Part shown: piece after piece, positions 32,264 through 40,748 of the stretch
Numbering within the stretch: the first letter of the stretch is position 1
How the letters are laid out: the number at the start of each line of letters is the position of its first letter
From: Methanobacteriota archaeon
Lineage (GTDB): Archaea; Thermoplasmatota; Poseidoniia; Poseidoniales; Thalassarchaeaceae
DNA: 64,000 nt
Direction: 5' to 3'
NCBI GenBank assembly: GCA_004195615.1
Contig: PSPW01000006.1
Coordinates: 1-64,000, forward strand
Notes under the pieces: generated by a model
The model's input: the letters and a program-made list of their open reading frames with translations, nothing else
Told to the model about the DNA's origin: nothing
Databases searched by the model: none
Translations under genes and position numbers: made by a program

Positions 32264-33043
32264 CTACAATGAATCCACTATTTTCCTGAGTTCTTTAGTC
32301 CTTCCTTGGGCATTAGTCATGATTTCAGTGAATTCCTCGGTCGAGAAAATTCCCTTTAGACCCTTCTGTAAGGAATGGACGTTACCATCGTCTCCCAAGG
32401 TGATATGGATTCGCTCATCACCACCAAGCTCTTCCCTTGCACATGCGTCGTACACGAATCTCCCCCCTACCTTGTGGTAAGAGCACATGATTGGAGTCTT
32501 TGAGACGGGTAGTGGGTAGTCTTTGCCCACCTCGAATCGCTCTGCGGGAAGAGTGGCATTCCTGAGTGCAACTATTCCTGCTAGGGCGAAGGCGTCGAAG
32601 AGATTTCCGTCATCTGATACTGCGAAGAGATCGAGGATAACTTGCCATGCCTTCTCTCCCGGGATTATGCAAAGAGAATCTACATCTATACAACCTGATT
32701 CACGAATTCCCCTATCCACTACCCTGCCAAGTTCGATTGCCTCGGGACTCGGTGGTCCTGCTTCCCAATGCCGCCCAGCAATGGGGCGAACATCGGCAGA
32801 ACACATGAGACCACCTTGATTTGGTCTGTCGGGGTAGGGTTGCATTAACTGAAATTTGACCCCTGCGAGAACGATCGTGTCCCCCATCCTTACTCTGGCT
32901 GATCCCTCGGCCCTAGGTAGTACTGAATGCTCAACTTCTAATTTTCTGCCTTCCCATTGTGACCTGCCATCTATCCTAGCGTTCTTTCCGGAAAGTTCCG
33001 AGAGATGGGCACGGAGAAGTTTTGGAACGATTGGTATGGTCAT
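32264..33043 (-). CDS. rrp42: Exosome subunit Rrp42
   Basis: Non-catalytic RNase PH-fold subunit of the archaeal exosome hexamer; pairs with Rrp41 to degrade or tail RNA. 259 residues, ATG start overlapping the rrp41 stop by 4 bp. Visible: NARIDGRSQWEGRKLEV, ARVRMGDTIVLAGVKFQL, RVVDRGIRESGCIDVDSLCIIPGEKAW, LFDAFALAGIVAL. Lacks the catalytic Asp pattern found in Rrp41, as usual. Confidence 0.96.
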   Translation of the reverse strand: MTIPIVPKLLRAHLSELSGKNARIDGRSQWEGRKLEVEHSVLPRAEGSARVRMGDTIVLAGVKFQLMQPYPDRPNQGGLMCSADVRPIAGRHWEAGPPSPEAIELGRVVDRGIRESGCIDVDSLCIIPGEKAWQVILDLFAVSDDGNLFDAFALAGIVALRNATLPAERFEVGKDYPLPVSKTPIMCSYHKVGGRFVYDACAREELGGDERIHITLGDDGNVHSLQKGLKGIFSTEEFTEIMTNAQGRTKELRKIVDSL

Positions 33044-33759
33044 TGAGAATCACCTCTCTTCAAGGCCTCGACCATCATTTCATGGACGACCTGAGCAGCA
33101 TCCATGTTGTACTGCCATGCTTCCATGAACTCTTCTTGAGAGAGGTTACCATCCATCTGCAAGAAAACGAGCTCTCCAGAATTAGGGAGAATGCCCATTG
33201 GCAAGTCTGCTTCGCCGTAGTTGTCCTCTTCTTTGTTTAGATCGCAAACGACTACGTCATTGATCTTCCCGCTGGCGACACTGACTACCAAGTCTGTCAT
33301 TGGAATGCCTGCATCGGCCAAAGCTACTGATGCTGCAGTGAGTCCGACACATCTCGTTCCAGCCTCCGCTGACACGATCTCGATAGTTACTCGTATCTTT
33401 GAACGGGGGTAGAGTTCCAACAGTACCACGCTTTCAAGGGCGTCCTTGGTAACCTTGCTAATCTCTCTGCTCCGACGATTGAACCCGGGTCGCATTCTGT
33501 CAGTAGTAGAGAATGGAGCCATGTTGTATGCGACATCCAGTACGGCCCTGTCTTGCCTCTGGATCTTTCGAGGATGAGCCTCCATTGGACCGTATACTGC
33601 CACAATCGCCTCATTAGTACCCCAAGTCATTCTACAAGAGCCGTCAGCGACGGGAATGACGCCAGTCTCTATTGTTATCTCCCTAATGTCTCCAGGTGAG
33701 CGCCCATCCACTCTGAGTCCGTTTTCATCAATCATTTGCATGTCTCCGTAGCCACCCAT
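33040..33759 (-). CDS. rrp41: Exosome catalytic subunit Rrp41
   Basis: Phosphorolytic 3'-5' exoribonuclease subunit. 239 residues, ATG overlapping the rrp4 stop by 1 bp. RNase PH motifs: GLRVDGRSPGDIREITIETGV, GSCRMTWGTNEAIVAVYGP, FNRRSREISKVTKDALESVV (the Arg pair binds RNA/phosphate), AGTRCVGLTAASVALADAGIP, and the acidic CDLNKEEDNYGEADLPMG containing the catalytic Asp region. In the same operon as Rrp42 and Rrp4. Confidence 0.96.
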   Translation of the reverse strand: MGGYGDMQMIDENGLRVDGRSPGDIREITIETGVIPVADGSCRMTWGTNEAIVAVYGPMEAHPRKIQRQDRAVLDVAYNMAPFSTTDRMRPGFNRRSREISKVTKDALESVVLLELYPRSKIRVTIEIVSAEAGTRCVGLTAASVALADAGIPMTDLVVSVASGKINDVVVCDLNKEEDNYGEADLPMGILPNSGELVFLQMDGNLSQEEFMEAWQYNMDAAQVVHEMMVEALKRGDSQ

Positions 33760-34424
33760 CAGTTTGCACCCCCATTGGAGTCTCCAGATATTGCTGAGAG
33801 TCTGTTGCGGACGTCTAGAATTCCATCAAGGTCGCCGTCAACCCACATTCGACCGTTGTCTGCCACAACAATCCGGCAATCTGTTTCTGCTTTCAGCCTT
33901 CTTAATGTCTCGCCGCCCTTTCCAATGAGCCGGCCGAGCAGATGTGGATCGATCTCTTCGATCACACCCGACCTAATCTTTCGCAGTCCCATTCCCTTCA
34001 TTGTAACTACGCTTGAGTGTGTCTCCTCAACTTCTTGAATTCGGCAGAGAACGGCTTCTCCGATGTCCATTACTGACCTTGTTCCGCCGAAGTCGATCTT
34101 CCCTGGACCAAGGCTCATTGGGAGGATTGCGTTAAACGGTGCACCCAATTCGATGAACCAAATGTTGTTGGTACAACCCTCAATATACCCAATTACTAGA
34201 TCACCCGGTCTGGGGATATACCTAGTGTGAGTAGGCTCAACCGAGATTGAACGACCCTTTTCCCTTAGTCTTCCTTGCTTTACTGCCTTGAGTCTGCCAG
34301 AGATAGCCATTACGCCATGCCCAGCCTCAAAGCCTTCTGAATCGCCTAGATCTTCCCCAGGCACCACGAGGGTTTGCCCTCGATTATTTTTCCGCGGCCC
34401 GGCCGCGCCATTCTTTTTTGACAT
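33759..34424 (-). CDS. rrp4: Exosome RNA-binding cap subunit Rrp4
   Basis: 221 residues from the ATG at 34424. Forms the RNA-entry cap on the Rrp41/42 ring. An N-terminal domain (TLVVPGEDLGDSEGFEAGHGV) leads to an S1 domain (YIPRPGDLVIGYIEGCTNNIWFIELGAPFNAILP) and a C-terminal KH domain with IGKGGETLRRLKAETDCRIVV. A non-ATG start at 34490 that overlaps SBDS by 4 bp is possible. Confidence 0.94.
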   Translation of the reverse strand: MSKKNGAAGPRKNNRGQTLVVPGEDLGDSEGFEAGHGVMAISGRLKAVKQGRLREKGRSISVEPTHTRYIPRPGDLVIGYIEGCTNNIWFIELGAPFNAILPMSLGPGKIDFGGTRSVMDIGEAVLCRIQEVEETHSSVVTMKGMGLRKIRSGVIEEIDPHLLGRLIGKGGETLRRLKAETDCRIVVADNGRMWVDGDLDGILDVRNRLSAISGDSNGGAN

Positions 34425-34486
34425 GTTATCGAGCCGCGCGACCGGCCCACTGTTCATAACCGTTGATGCTGGAGATGTTGGCCTAA

Positions 34487-35176
34487 TCAATCCAATTCTC
34501 TTACTTCTACGTCAGACGACCTAGAAGCTACTTTGTCGATTATATCGTTTTTCATCCCTCCGGGAACTGAAACAACACAGGCCCAATTCCCATTACTCAT
34601 CCACTCTTCTTTTTGTATCGAATCTCGTAGCATTTGACTGACGCCGCCATAGTCCTTGCCTTGTACCATGAATGCAAGACGAACTGTGATGAATTGGAGC
34701 GGAATCACTGGTCGGAGAGCAGCAACTGCATCCTCAACCTGACTCTCTATTGATTTGAACGGATCGACCGAAAATCGTATCTCCTCGAGAGCGTTTTCTA
34801 TCCTTGTCCGCGGATGTGGGAGTTTTGTCTTCGGATCGGTTGCCGTGCTGGCAATTTCATTGATTATCTGAAGCTTCTTCTCGTCGATCATCTGCTTTCT
34901 TTGTGAGGTCGTTAGCTGTATACCCCCCTTATCCAGAATTATTCTAGCACATGCCAATATCTCAGAGGTTCCGAAAGTTTTCTCCAGGGCTTCCCCGGTT
35001 GGTCTTTCGCCAGCCCTAGCATCCGACCATACTTCTTCAATGGCGAGAAGTTCACTAAATTCAACTGATTCGTTATCTTTTTTCCACAATTCGACCAAAT
35101 CGGGATCAACTAGTATCTCGTACCTGCTCCCTCCTTTCTCAAGGCGAGCTAGAACCGCGTCATCGAGGCTTACCAT
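34487..35176 (-). CDS. sbds: SBDS-family ribosome maturation protein
   Basis: 229 residues from the ATG at 35176. N-terminal SBDS domain with LARLEKGGSRYEILVDPDLVELW, followed by IQLTTSQRKQMIDEKKLQIINEIASTATDPKTKLPHPRTRIENALEE and the C-terminal ferredoxin-like domain. In eukaryotes SBDS with EFL1 releases the anti-association factor eIF6 from 60S subunits; archaea have SBDS and aIF6. Located between proteasome alpha and rrp4 as in other archaea. Confidence 0.95.
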   Translation of the reverse strand: MVSLDDAVLARLEKGGSRYEILVDPDLVELWKKDNESVEFSELLAIEEVWSDARAGERPTGEALEKTFGTSEILACARIILDKGGIQLTTSQRKQMIDEKKLQIINEIASTATDPKTKLPHPRTRIENALEEIRFSVDPFKSIESQVEDAVAALRPVIPLQFITVRLAFMVQGKDYGGVSQMLRDSIQKEEWMSNGNWACVVSVPGGMKNDIIDKVASRSSDVEVRELD

Positions 35177-35214
35177 GGACGCCGATGAGGGATTTGGCTT
35201 ATGATGATGGGGTC

Positions 35215-35940
35215 TCAAGACAATTTACCAAGATGCTTCAGTGTTGATTCCCTGTCTAGTTTGACGTAACCTTCCTTGTCTACACAACCGATCTCCACGG
35301 TTTCTGGGTTCAGATCTTCTTCAAGTGACTCTCGAAGGGACTCTAGTCCCATCTTGATTGCTGCATTCTGAGTGAGCCCTCTCTTCCACTTAGCCTCGAA
35401 GTAGTCGTTTGCAGTGGCCTTTCCGCGTCCGATTGCACCGGCATTGTAAGATTGGTATGCTCCCGACGGGTCAGTTTCAAACAAGTGGGCACCGTCATCG
35501 TCGAAACCGGCTATTAGGAGTGCTGTTCCAAATGGTCTTGCACCACCATATTGGGTGAATGACTGCTTATAGTCACACATTTTCTTCACTAATGTAGAGA
35601 CTGGAATATTGTCCCCATATGTCATTCGATTGACTTGGCACTGGACCCGGGCCCTGTCGACCAATTGGCGTGCATCGGCTACTAGTCCTGATGTCGTGAT
35701 GCCAACATGATTGTCTATCTGATACATCTTCTCTATTGAATCGGTAATTACTAGCTTACTCTGAACTCTCTTATCAACGATAAGTACTACGCCGCCTTTG
35801 TAAACCAGGCCTACTGTAGTTGTTCCTCTTTTGACGGATTCTCGTGCATACTCGACCTGATAGAGCCTCCCATCCGGGGAGAAAGTAGAGACTCCGTGGT
35901 CATATCCTCGTCCGCTTGGCTGCATCGCTATCGACCCCAT
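35215..35940 (-). CDS. psmA: Proteasome alpha subunit
   Basis: 241 residues from the ATG at 35940. Outer-ring subunit of the 20S proteasome that gates entry. Proteasome-A signature GYDHGVSTFSPDGRLYQVEYARESVKRG near the start, then GVVLIVDKRVQSKLV, HVGITTSGLVADARQLVDRARV, and GGARPFGTALLIAGFD. First gene of the superoperon. A TGATAAG element sits ~16-22 bp upstream of the ATG, consistent with a leaderless transcript. Beta subunit not in this window. Confidence 0.96.
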   Translation of the reverse strand: MGSIAMQPSGRGYDHGVSTFSPDGRLYQVEYARESVKRGTTTVGLVYKGGVVLIVDKRVQSKLVITDSIEKMYQIDNHVGITTSGLVADARQLVDRARVQCQVNRMTYGDNIPVSTLVKKMCDYKQSFTQYGGARPFGTALLIAGFDDDGAHLFETDPSGAYQSYNAGAIGRGKATANDYFEAKWKRGLTQNAAIKMGLESLRESLEEDLNPETVEIGCVDKEGYVKLDRESTLKHLGKLS

Positions 35941-36020
35941 GCCAGAACGGACTCTTATCAATCTTGGTCGGGGGAAGACTCAATCGAGTGTCCATTATGT
36001 GAAAAATAGTTGGAGTGAGT

Positions 36021-36767
36021 ATGAAGGTCGCAGTATTGGCTTCGGGCGGCAAGGACTCAACATATGCCACTTGGTGGGCGGGACTTCAGGGATGGGAAGT
36101 TGTTTCCCTAGTCACCGTTCTAGTTCGTGGAGAAGACTCTATGATGTTCCAATTGCAGAATTCATGGATTGCTGGACTTCAAGCGTCCTCCATGGGCACT
36201 CCTTGGAAACCTGTTTTCTCAAACGGTGAGGAGGAGAGAGAGGTAGATGACTTGGAGATGGCAATCCGCGGTGAAAAACTCCCTTCTGTCACTCTCGGGG
36301 GTTATTGGCCAGAGGGAGTGGATGTTCCAGAGAATCTTGAGATTCACACCGGACCTCTAGAGATTGATGGCATTGTAGTTGGTGCACTTCGTTCCGACTA
36401 CCAGAAAACAAGAATTGAGATGATGTGCGAAAGACTTGGAGTTAGATCTTTCTGCCCCCTGTGGCACAAGGATCCATTCGATCACATGGAGTCCCTAGTA
36501 GTGCATGGATTCGAAGTTATCTTCACCTCAGTTTCAACGGATGGCATGGATGAACGATGGGTTGGAAGAAAGCTAGATAGTGATTCTTTGGAAATGTTAG
36601 CAGGTATTTCTAAAGAATATAGATTCAATCTTGATGGAGAGGGGGGCGAGTTTGAGACCATTGTCGTCGGAGCGCCCCACATGAGAAGGAAGATATTGCT
36701 AGAGGGTGAAACGATATGGGATGGTCCGAGGGGTGTGTTGGAGGTCAAATCTTGCAGGCTTTCTTGA
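36021..36767 (+). CDS. dph6: Diphthine-ammonia ligase (Dph6-type ATP pyrophosphatase)
   Basis: Final step of diphthamide synthesis on EF-2: amidates diphthine with ammonia and ATP. 248 residues from the ATG at 36021 (a GTG two codons upstream is possible). The PP-loop is MKVAVLASGGKDSTYATWWA; family segments are GALRSDYQKTRIEMMCERLGVRSFCPLWHKDP and LDGEGGEFETIVVGAP, both diagnostic of the Dph6/MJ0570 group. EF-2 in this window has the target His. Divergent from psmA. Confidence 0.92.
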   Translation: MKVAVLASGGKDSTYATWWAGLQGWEVVSLVTVLVRGEDSMMFQLQNSWIAGLQASSMGTPWKPVFSNGEEEREVDDLEMAIRGEKLPSVTLGGYWPEGVDVPENLEIHTGPLEIDGIVVGALRSDYQKTRIEMMCERLGVRSFCPLWHKDPFDHMESLVVHGFEVIFTSVSTDGMDERWVGRKLDSDSLEMLAGISKEYRFNLDGEGGEFETIVVGAPHMRRKILLEGETIWDGPRGVLEVKSCRLS

Positions 36768-36813
36768 AATCGCTAGACTCAAACAGGAGGTCCCGGTCGG
36801 ATGACTCGTAGTT

Positions 36814-38163
36814 ATGCCGGTTTCCCCTTTGGATTACAGGTATGGAAGAGATGTTGCCAAGGAAATCTGGTCTCGTGAAGGAAGGCATGCTCGTTCGCTG
36901 GAAGTGGAGAGAGCCCTGATTTGGGCCCATAGCAAGATGGGGAGAGTTAGCCCAGAGCACTATGACATGATAGCTGACATTTCCGACCCAGGAATAGTCA
37001 CCGCAGATAGAGTCGATGAGATTGAGTCGGAGACGCGCCACGACATCATGGCACTTACCAAAGCAATGGCAGAGGTTGCAGGCGAGGCTGGATGGTGTAT
37101 CCACCTAGGGGCTACTAGCAACGATATTGTCGATTCAGCTGTCGCACTACAAATCAAGCATAGCATAGATTTGCAGAAGAAGATGGTTGGTTCGCTAATT
37201 ACGACAATGTGTGATATGGCCGAAAGGGAGCGTGACACGATCATGCTTGGAAGAACTCACGGACAAGCGGCTGTCCCCATTACATTCGGACTCAAGGTTG
37301 CGGTATGGGTAGACGAATTCAGGAGGCACATGGAGAGACTTGAGGAGCTTGAGCTTAGGGCCACCACTGGTAAGTTCCTGGGTGCTGTAGGAACTGGGGC
37401 CGCTCAAGGAGAGGGAGCTATCGAGTTACAGAGCCTGATCCTCACTGAATTGGGTCTTGGAATTCCCGTGGCAACAACACAAGTTGTTGGAAGGGATCGA
37501 TATATCGAGTGGGTTGGCTGGATGTCAAATGTTGCCACTAGTATCGAGAAGATTCTCCAGGAAGTTAGGAATCTGCAAAGAAGCGAGATTGGGGAAGTCG
37601 CAGAGTCGTTTGACGTTAAGAAGCAAGTCGGTTCTTCCACTATGGCACACAAGAAGAATCCGATAATCGCGGAAAATGCCTGTGGTTTGGCTAGAATTGT
37701 GAGGTCGATGATCATTCCATCTTACGAAAACGCACTATTGTGGCATGAAAGGGACTTGGCTAACTCTTCCTCGGAAAGATTCACCCTTTCACACTCGATG
37801 ATTCTTCTAGATGACATCCTTGACAAGTGCAACGGAGTACTTTCTAGATTAGCAGTTAACCGTGAGAGGATGATGGAGAATATCGAAAGACAGAATGGGC
37901 TAGTTATGGCAGAGAGGTTGATGCTGGCCCTAGTCGACTCCGGGATGCCTAGAGACGAGGCGCACGAAGTTCTGCGGGAGGCTTCTATGGAAGCAATGGA
38001 CCATGGTATGCATCTGAAAGACGTCTGTTCCAAGTCTGATTCTATATCTTCTATCTTTGACGATGAACAACTGGATGATTTATTCGATCCCAGAGGACAT
38101 CTTGGTGTATCAGGAGAACTCGTGGACAATGCGGTTTCAATTGCGCGTAAAATGACTCAGTAA
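36814..38163 (+). CDS. purB: Adenylosuccinate lyase
   Basis: Two steps of purine synthesis: SAICAR to AICAR, and adenylosuccinate to AMP. 449 residues, ATG start. Fumarase/aspartase-superfamily features: SPLDYRYG start, HLGATSNDIVDSAVALQ, GRTHGQAAVPITFGLKVA with catalytic His, and the signature SSTMAHKKNP. C-terminal ADSL-C domain present. 46 bp after dph6. No other purine gene is nearby. Confidence 0.96.
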   Translation: MPVSPLDYRYGRDVAKEIWSREGRHARSLEVERALIWAHSKMGRVSPEHYDMIADISDPGIVTADRVDEIESETRHDIMALTKAMAEVAGEAGWCIHLGATSNDIVDSAVALQIKHSIDLQKKMVGSLITTMCDMAERERDTIMLGRTHGQAAVPITFGLKVAVWVDEFRRHMERLEELELRATTGKFLGAVGTGAAQGEGAIELQSLILTELGLGIPVATTQVVGRDRYIEWVGWMSNVATSIEKILQEVRNLQRSEIGEVAESFDVKKQVGSSTMAHKKNPIIAENACGLARIVRSMIIPSYENALLWHERDLANSSSERFTLSHSMILLDDILDKCNGVLSRLAVNRERMMENIERQNGLVMAERLMLALVDSGMPRDEAHEVLREASMEAMDHGMHLKDVCSKSDSISSIFDDEQLDDLFDPRGHLGVSGELVDNAVSIARKMTQ

Positions 38164-38236
38164 GAGTTAATCAAGGTCGTTAGTTGACGTTTATAGTACA
38201 ACGACTAATACGGCTCAAAATGCCTTTGATTAATTC

Positions 38237-38542
38237 TCATACTTTCCGAACCTTTCTCTTCCGGCGCATGAAGCCGATGAAAGAGATTCCAATAATACCG
38301 GCCGTGACTACAGCGGCAATAATAGGATTAATCATAGCGAGACCTAATACCAAACCGGTCAAGATTGAAACTAGTCCAAGGAGCATGATCATCGCATGGG
38401 GTCCGTACTGGTTTGCATCGTCCAAAGCGACGTTGAGGAAGCCATCCTCAATTACCCCTTCAATCATTGAAGCTTCTGATTGGTGGAACTCGGGAGGCTC
38501 CCGCCGTGGGATTCTCTCGATCGACCTCTGCCCCTTAGCCAC
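38237..38542 (-). CDS. Small membrane protein with two transmembrane helices
   Basis: 101 residues, GTG start. The N-terminal ~45 residues are soluble and polar (RREPPEFHQSEASMIEGVIEDGFLNVA). Two hydrophobic helices follow (about 49-68 and 72-91), and a basic C-terminus RRKRKVRKV that should stay in the cytoplasm. No family recognised. Downstream of, and same strand as, the 78-residue membrane protein, 38 bp apart. Convergent with purB. Confidence 0.6.
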   Translation of the reverse strand: MAKGQRSIERIPRREPPEFHQSEASMIEGVIEDGFLNVALDDANQYGPHAMIMLLGLVSILTGLVLGLAMINPIIAAVVTAGIIGISFIGFMRRKRKVRKV

Positions 38543-38580
38543 ATGACTCGCATGCCCACGAGAGGGATTATCCTTACTGA

Positions 38581-38817
38581 CTATTCTTCTTCCGGGAAGG
38601 AGAATCCTGCCTGTTCCAGTAACTGATCCATATCTTCCAAGGCATCTTCATCGGGATTGATCAGAGCATCGGGCTCCTTCGCTTCGCCACTGTAGTCATC
38701 ACCACCATCGACTGCAAATTTCATCCTTCGTTGTCTAATTCCTAGAACAGTCCACACTAAGAATCCTGTAATCGCAATCATAACAAATGCTGCCAGTAAC
38801 TCGCTAAGTCCGACCAT
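38581..38817 (-). CDS. Small single-span membrane protein
   Basis: 78 residues, ATG start. An N-terminal hydrophobic helix (residues ~3-27, LSELLAAFVMIAITGFLVWTV) is followed by a basic stop-transfer RQRRMK and an acidic cytoplasmic tail rich in Asp/Glu ending FPEEE. No enzyme motif. 24 bp downstream of tiaS and 38 bp upstream of another small membrane gene, so it probably belongs to the gmhA-gmhB-tiaS transcript. Confidence 0.6.
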   Translation of the reverse strand: MVGLSELLAAFVMIAITGFLVWTVLGIRQRRMKFAVDGGDDYSGEAKEPDALINPDEDALEDMDQLLEQAGFSFPEEE

Positions 38818-38841
38818 GACATGGGATTCGGGGGGTCCGTT

Positions 38842-40095
38842 TCAGTTTGTCCCCGGGAATCCATGAGAAAGAGGCCTAGATAGGTGTCTACGATTAGACG
38901 GCGACGGTTCCTGCCACACTCCCACGGGAGTTTCAATTGTACTCTCATAATCAGTGCAATACCATGATTTTCTCTCTATCCGGCCACATGAGATGCAACG
39001 TATCCCTTGATCTCGACCAGAGCTCCTCATTGTCCTAGAGCAGCAAATAGGCCTTCCTACGATCCTAGCTGTTGCGAAATCCAATTTTATTCGCTCCAAA
39101 TGGGTGGATCCATCAGGAGAAACCAAACCGGCCCAGGTAATTCTATCTCCTGGAATAAGCGACCTTAGGAGTCTATTCACTGGACCGCCCGCCGAGAATG
39201 CAACTAGCTTGACCGCCTGTCCTGCAGAAAATACGGAAATGTTTGCATGACCGCCCTTAGTCTCATTCGGCAATGAGACTACAGCTCCAGAAAGTGAGGA
39301 TGCGATATGGTCATCACTAAGCTGGTTTGTGCGATGAATGGCGAAAGAGTGACATTCCTCGACGTCGGTCCTTGATTGGAGCCAATGGTGCGCTTTTTCG
39401 ACACCAGAGTGCGAGGAGCCACGAATTCCGTATAGAACTGGGCATGGAGTTCGAGGAGCAATCATGCTCTTTCCCTTGGTGGGGTCCCGATTGAGGAACG
39501 TCTCTGGAAATTGAGTTTCCAACTCGGAAACAGATTCTGATGAGACCTTCCTCGGTGTGCCTACCATTGATTTATCCCTCCAAGAAATAAGCTCCCATGA
39601 GGAGTTGGGGTTGTTGGCCCAAGAAATGGCAGCGCACGCCCCAACAACACCGAATGTGGAATCCGAACGAATCACGATTACTTCATTTTGAATAGCTTCA
39701 TCGAGCAAAGTATCAGAATCGACATTTTTCCTAACTGCATCCCAGTACCAATCCTTTGGAACTGGCGTGAAGGAAATCACTAAACAGGGCGAGGTTGAGA
39801 TTTCTGAAAATGGATAATTGCTAATTTCAACCAACAAATTGGAGAACCACTCGTTGCAAATTTGTTCCAGTTTCTCTGCTCTGTCCTCGGGAATTTCGAG
39901 AATAGCCCCCAATGCCCCGTTGCCTCGGGTACGTCTCTGAGCGAATGGCCAAAGCCTAACGAGTCTTCTTTCGACGATTTGGCATTCCATACGCTCGCAG
40001 ATTTCGGTTAGGAGGTGGTCGAAACTTGATGTTGTACAACCCACCTCAATGTGATCAGTGTCATCAAGACCAATTCGGCACTTCAATGGGTTCAC
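38842..40095 (-). CDS. tiaS: tRNA(Ile2) 2-agmatinylcytidine synthetase TiaS
   Basis: Attaches agmatine to C34 of the CAU-anticodon tRNA-Ile so that it reads AUA; archaea-specific and normally essential. 417 residues, GTG start overlapping the gmhB stop. N-terminal IGLDDTDHIEVGCTTSSFDHLL (the DDTD motif), RTRGNGALGAILEI, FGVVGACAAISW, a central APRTPCPVLYGIRG region, an OB-like segment, and a C-terminal zinc ribbon (C-x2-C in ICC plus CISCGRIERKSWYC). Confidence 0.93.
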   Translation of the reverse strand: MNPLKCRIGLDDTDHIEVGCTTSSFDHLLTEICERMECQIVERRLVRLWPFAQRRTRGNGALGAILEIPEDRAEKLEQICNEWFSNLLVEISNYPFSEISTSPCLVISFTPVPKDWYWDAVRKNVDSDTLLDEAIQNEVIVIRSDSTFGVVGACAAISWANNPNSSWELISWRDKSMVGTPRKVSSESVSELETQFPETFLNRDPTKGKSMIAPRTPCPVLYGIRGSSHSGVEKAHHWLQSRTDVEECHSFAIHRTNQLSDDHIASSLSGAVVSLPNETKGGHANISVFSAGQAVKLVAFSAGGPVNRLLRSLIPGDRITWAGLVSPDGSTHLERIKLDFATARIVGRPICCSRTMRSSGRDQGIRCISCGRIERKSWYCTDYESTIETPVGVWQEPSPSNRRHLSRPLSHGFPGTN

Positions 40096-40748
40096 CTCTC
40101 TTTGCGGGAGGCAATCTCTCCGATTACTGCTGCTAGGCCTGATTCTGAGTCACAGAGGATTCCTCGGACCCCAAATCTCTCTGCGGCGATAATGTCGGAT
40201 TCCCTGTCACCAATCAGTATGGATTCAGACTCACTTGGCCTATCTATCCAATCATCACCGAATGAGAGTTTGTTCGACTTACCAGGGAATCTGTGTGCAT
40301 TGTCGACAAGTTGTCGACCTGCTTCTAGCATACCGGGATTCGGCTTTCGGGACCAAGACTCGTCAGAGGGGGAATAGGGGCTGTAAAGAATCAGATCAAT
40401 TATGGCATCGGGATCCTCTTCGAATAGTAGCTCCTGCAACTTCTCATTAATTTGTGCTAGGACATCATGCCCCCATCGACCCCTCCCTATGGGAGATTGA
40501 TTGGTAACTACGCAAATCCTGAAACCCATTCTCCTTAGAATGGCAATAGCTTTTCCCGAACCAATGAGTAGTTCCAGATCCCGGGGAGAATTCACGTAAC
40601 CATCCTTCCATCGATTCAGTACCCCATCACGATCAAGATACGCAATTTTCCCGGACCATCCAGACTGTTCCGGAAAGTCAGTGAGAATTAATGGGTCCTC
40701 GAGTGAAGAACCGTGCCTATGGGGTGGCAGCATTTTCTCACAATCCAT
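40092..40748 (-). CDS. gmhB: HAD phosphatase, GmhB/histidinol-phosphatase type, without the usual zinc ligands
   Basis: 218 residues; ATG at 40748 overlaps the gmhA stop (an ATG at 40733 is an alternative). HAD motif I YLDRDGVLN, motif II VVTNQSPIGRG, motif III RKPNPGML, and motif IV GDRESDIIAAERFG. These are the GmhB (heptose-1,7-bisphosphate 7-phosphatase) arrangement. In classic GmhB the loop before RKPxPGM binds zinc through C-x-H and C-x-C; here it reads YSPYSPSDESWS, with no Cys or His. Pairing with gmhA supports a sugar-phosphate role. Confidence 0.85.
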   Translation of the reverse strand: MDCEKMLPPHRHGSSLEDPLILTDFPEQSGWSGKIAYLDRDGVLNRWKDGYVNSPRDLELLIGSGKAIAILRRMGFRICVVTNQSPIGRGRWGHDVLAQINEKLQELLFEEDPDAIIDLILYSPYSPSDESWSRKPNPGMLEAGRQLVDNAHRFPGKSNKLSFGDDWIDRPSESESILIGDRESDIIAAERFGVRGILCDSESGLAAVIGEIASRKER

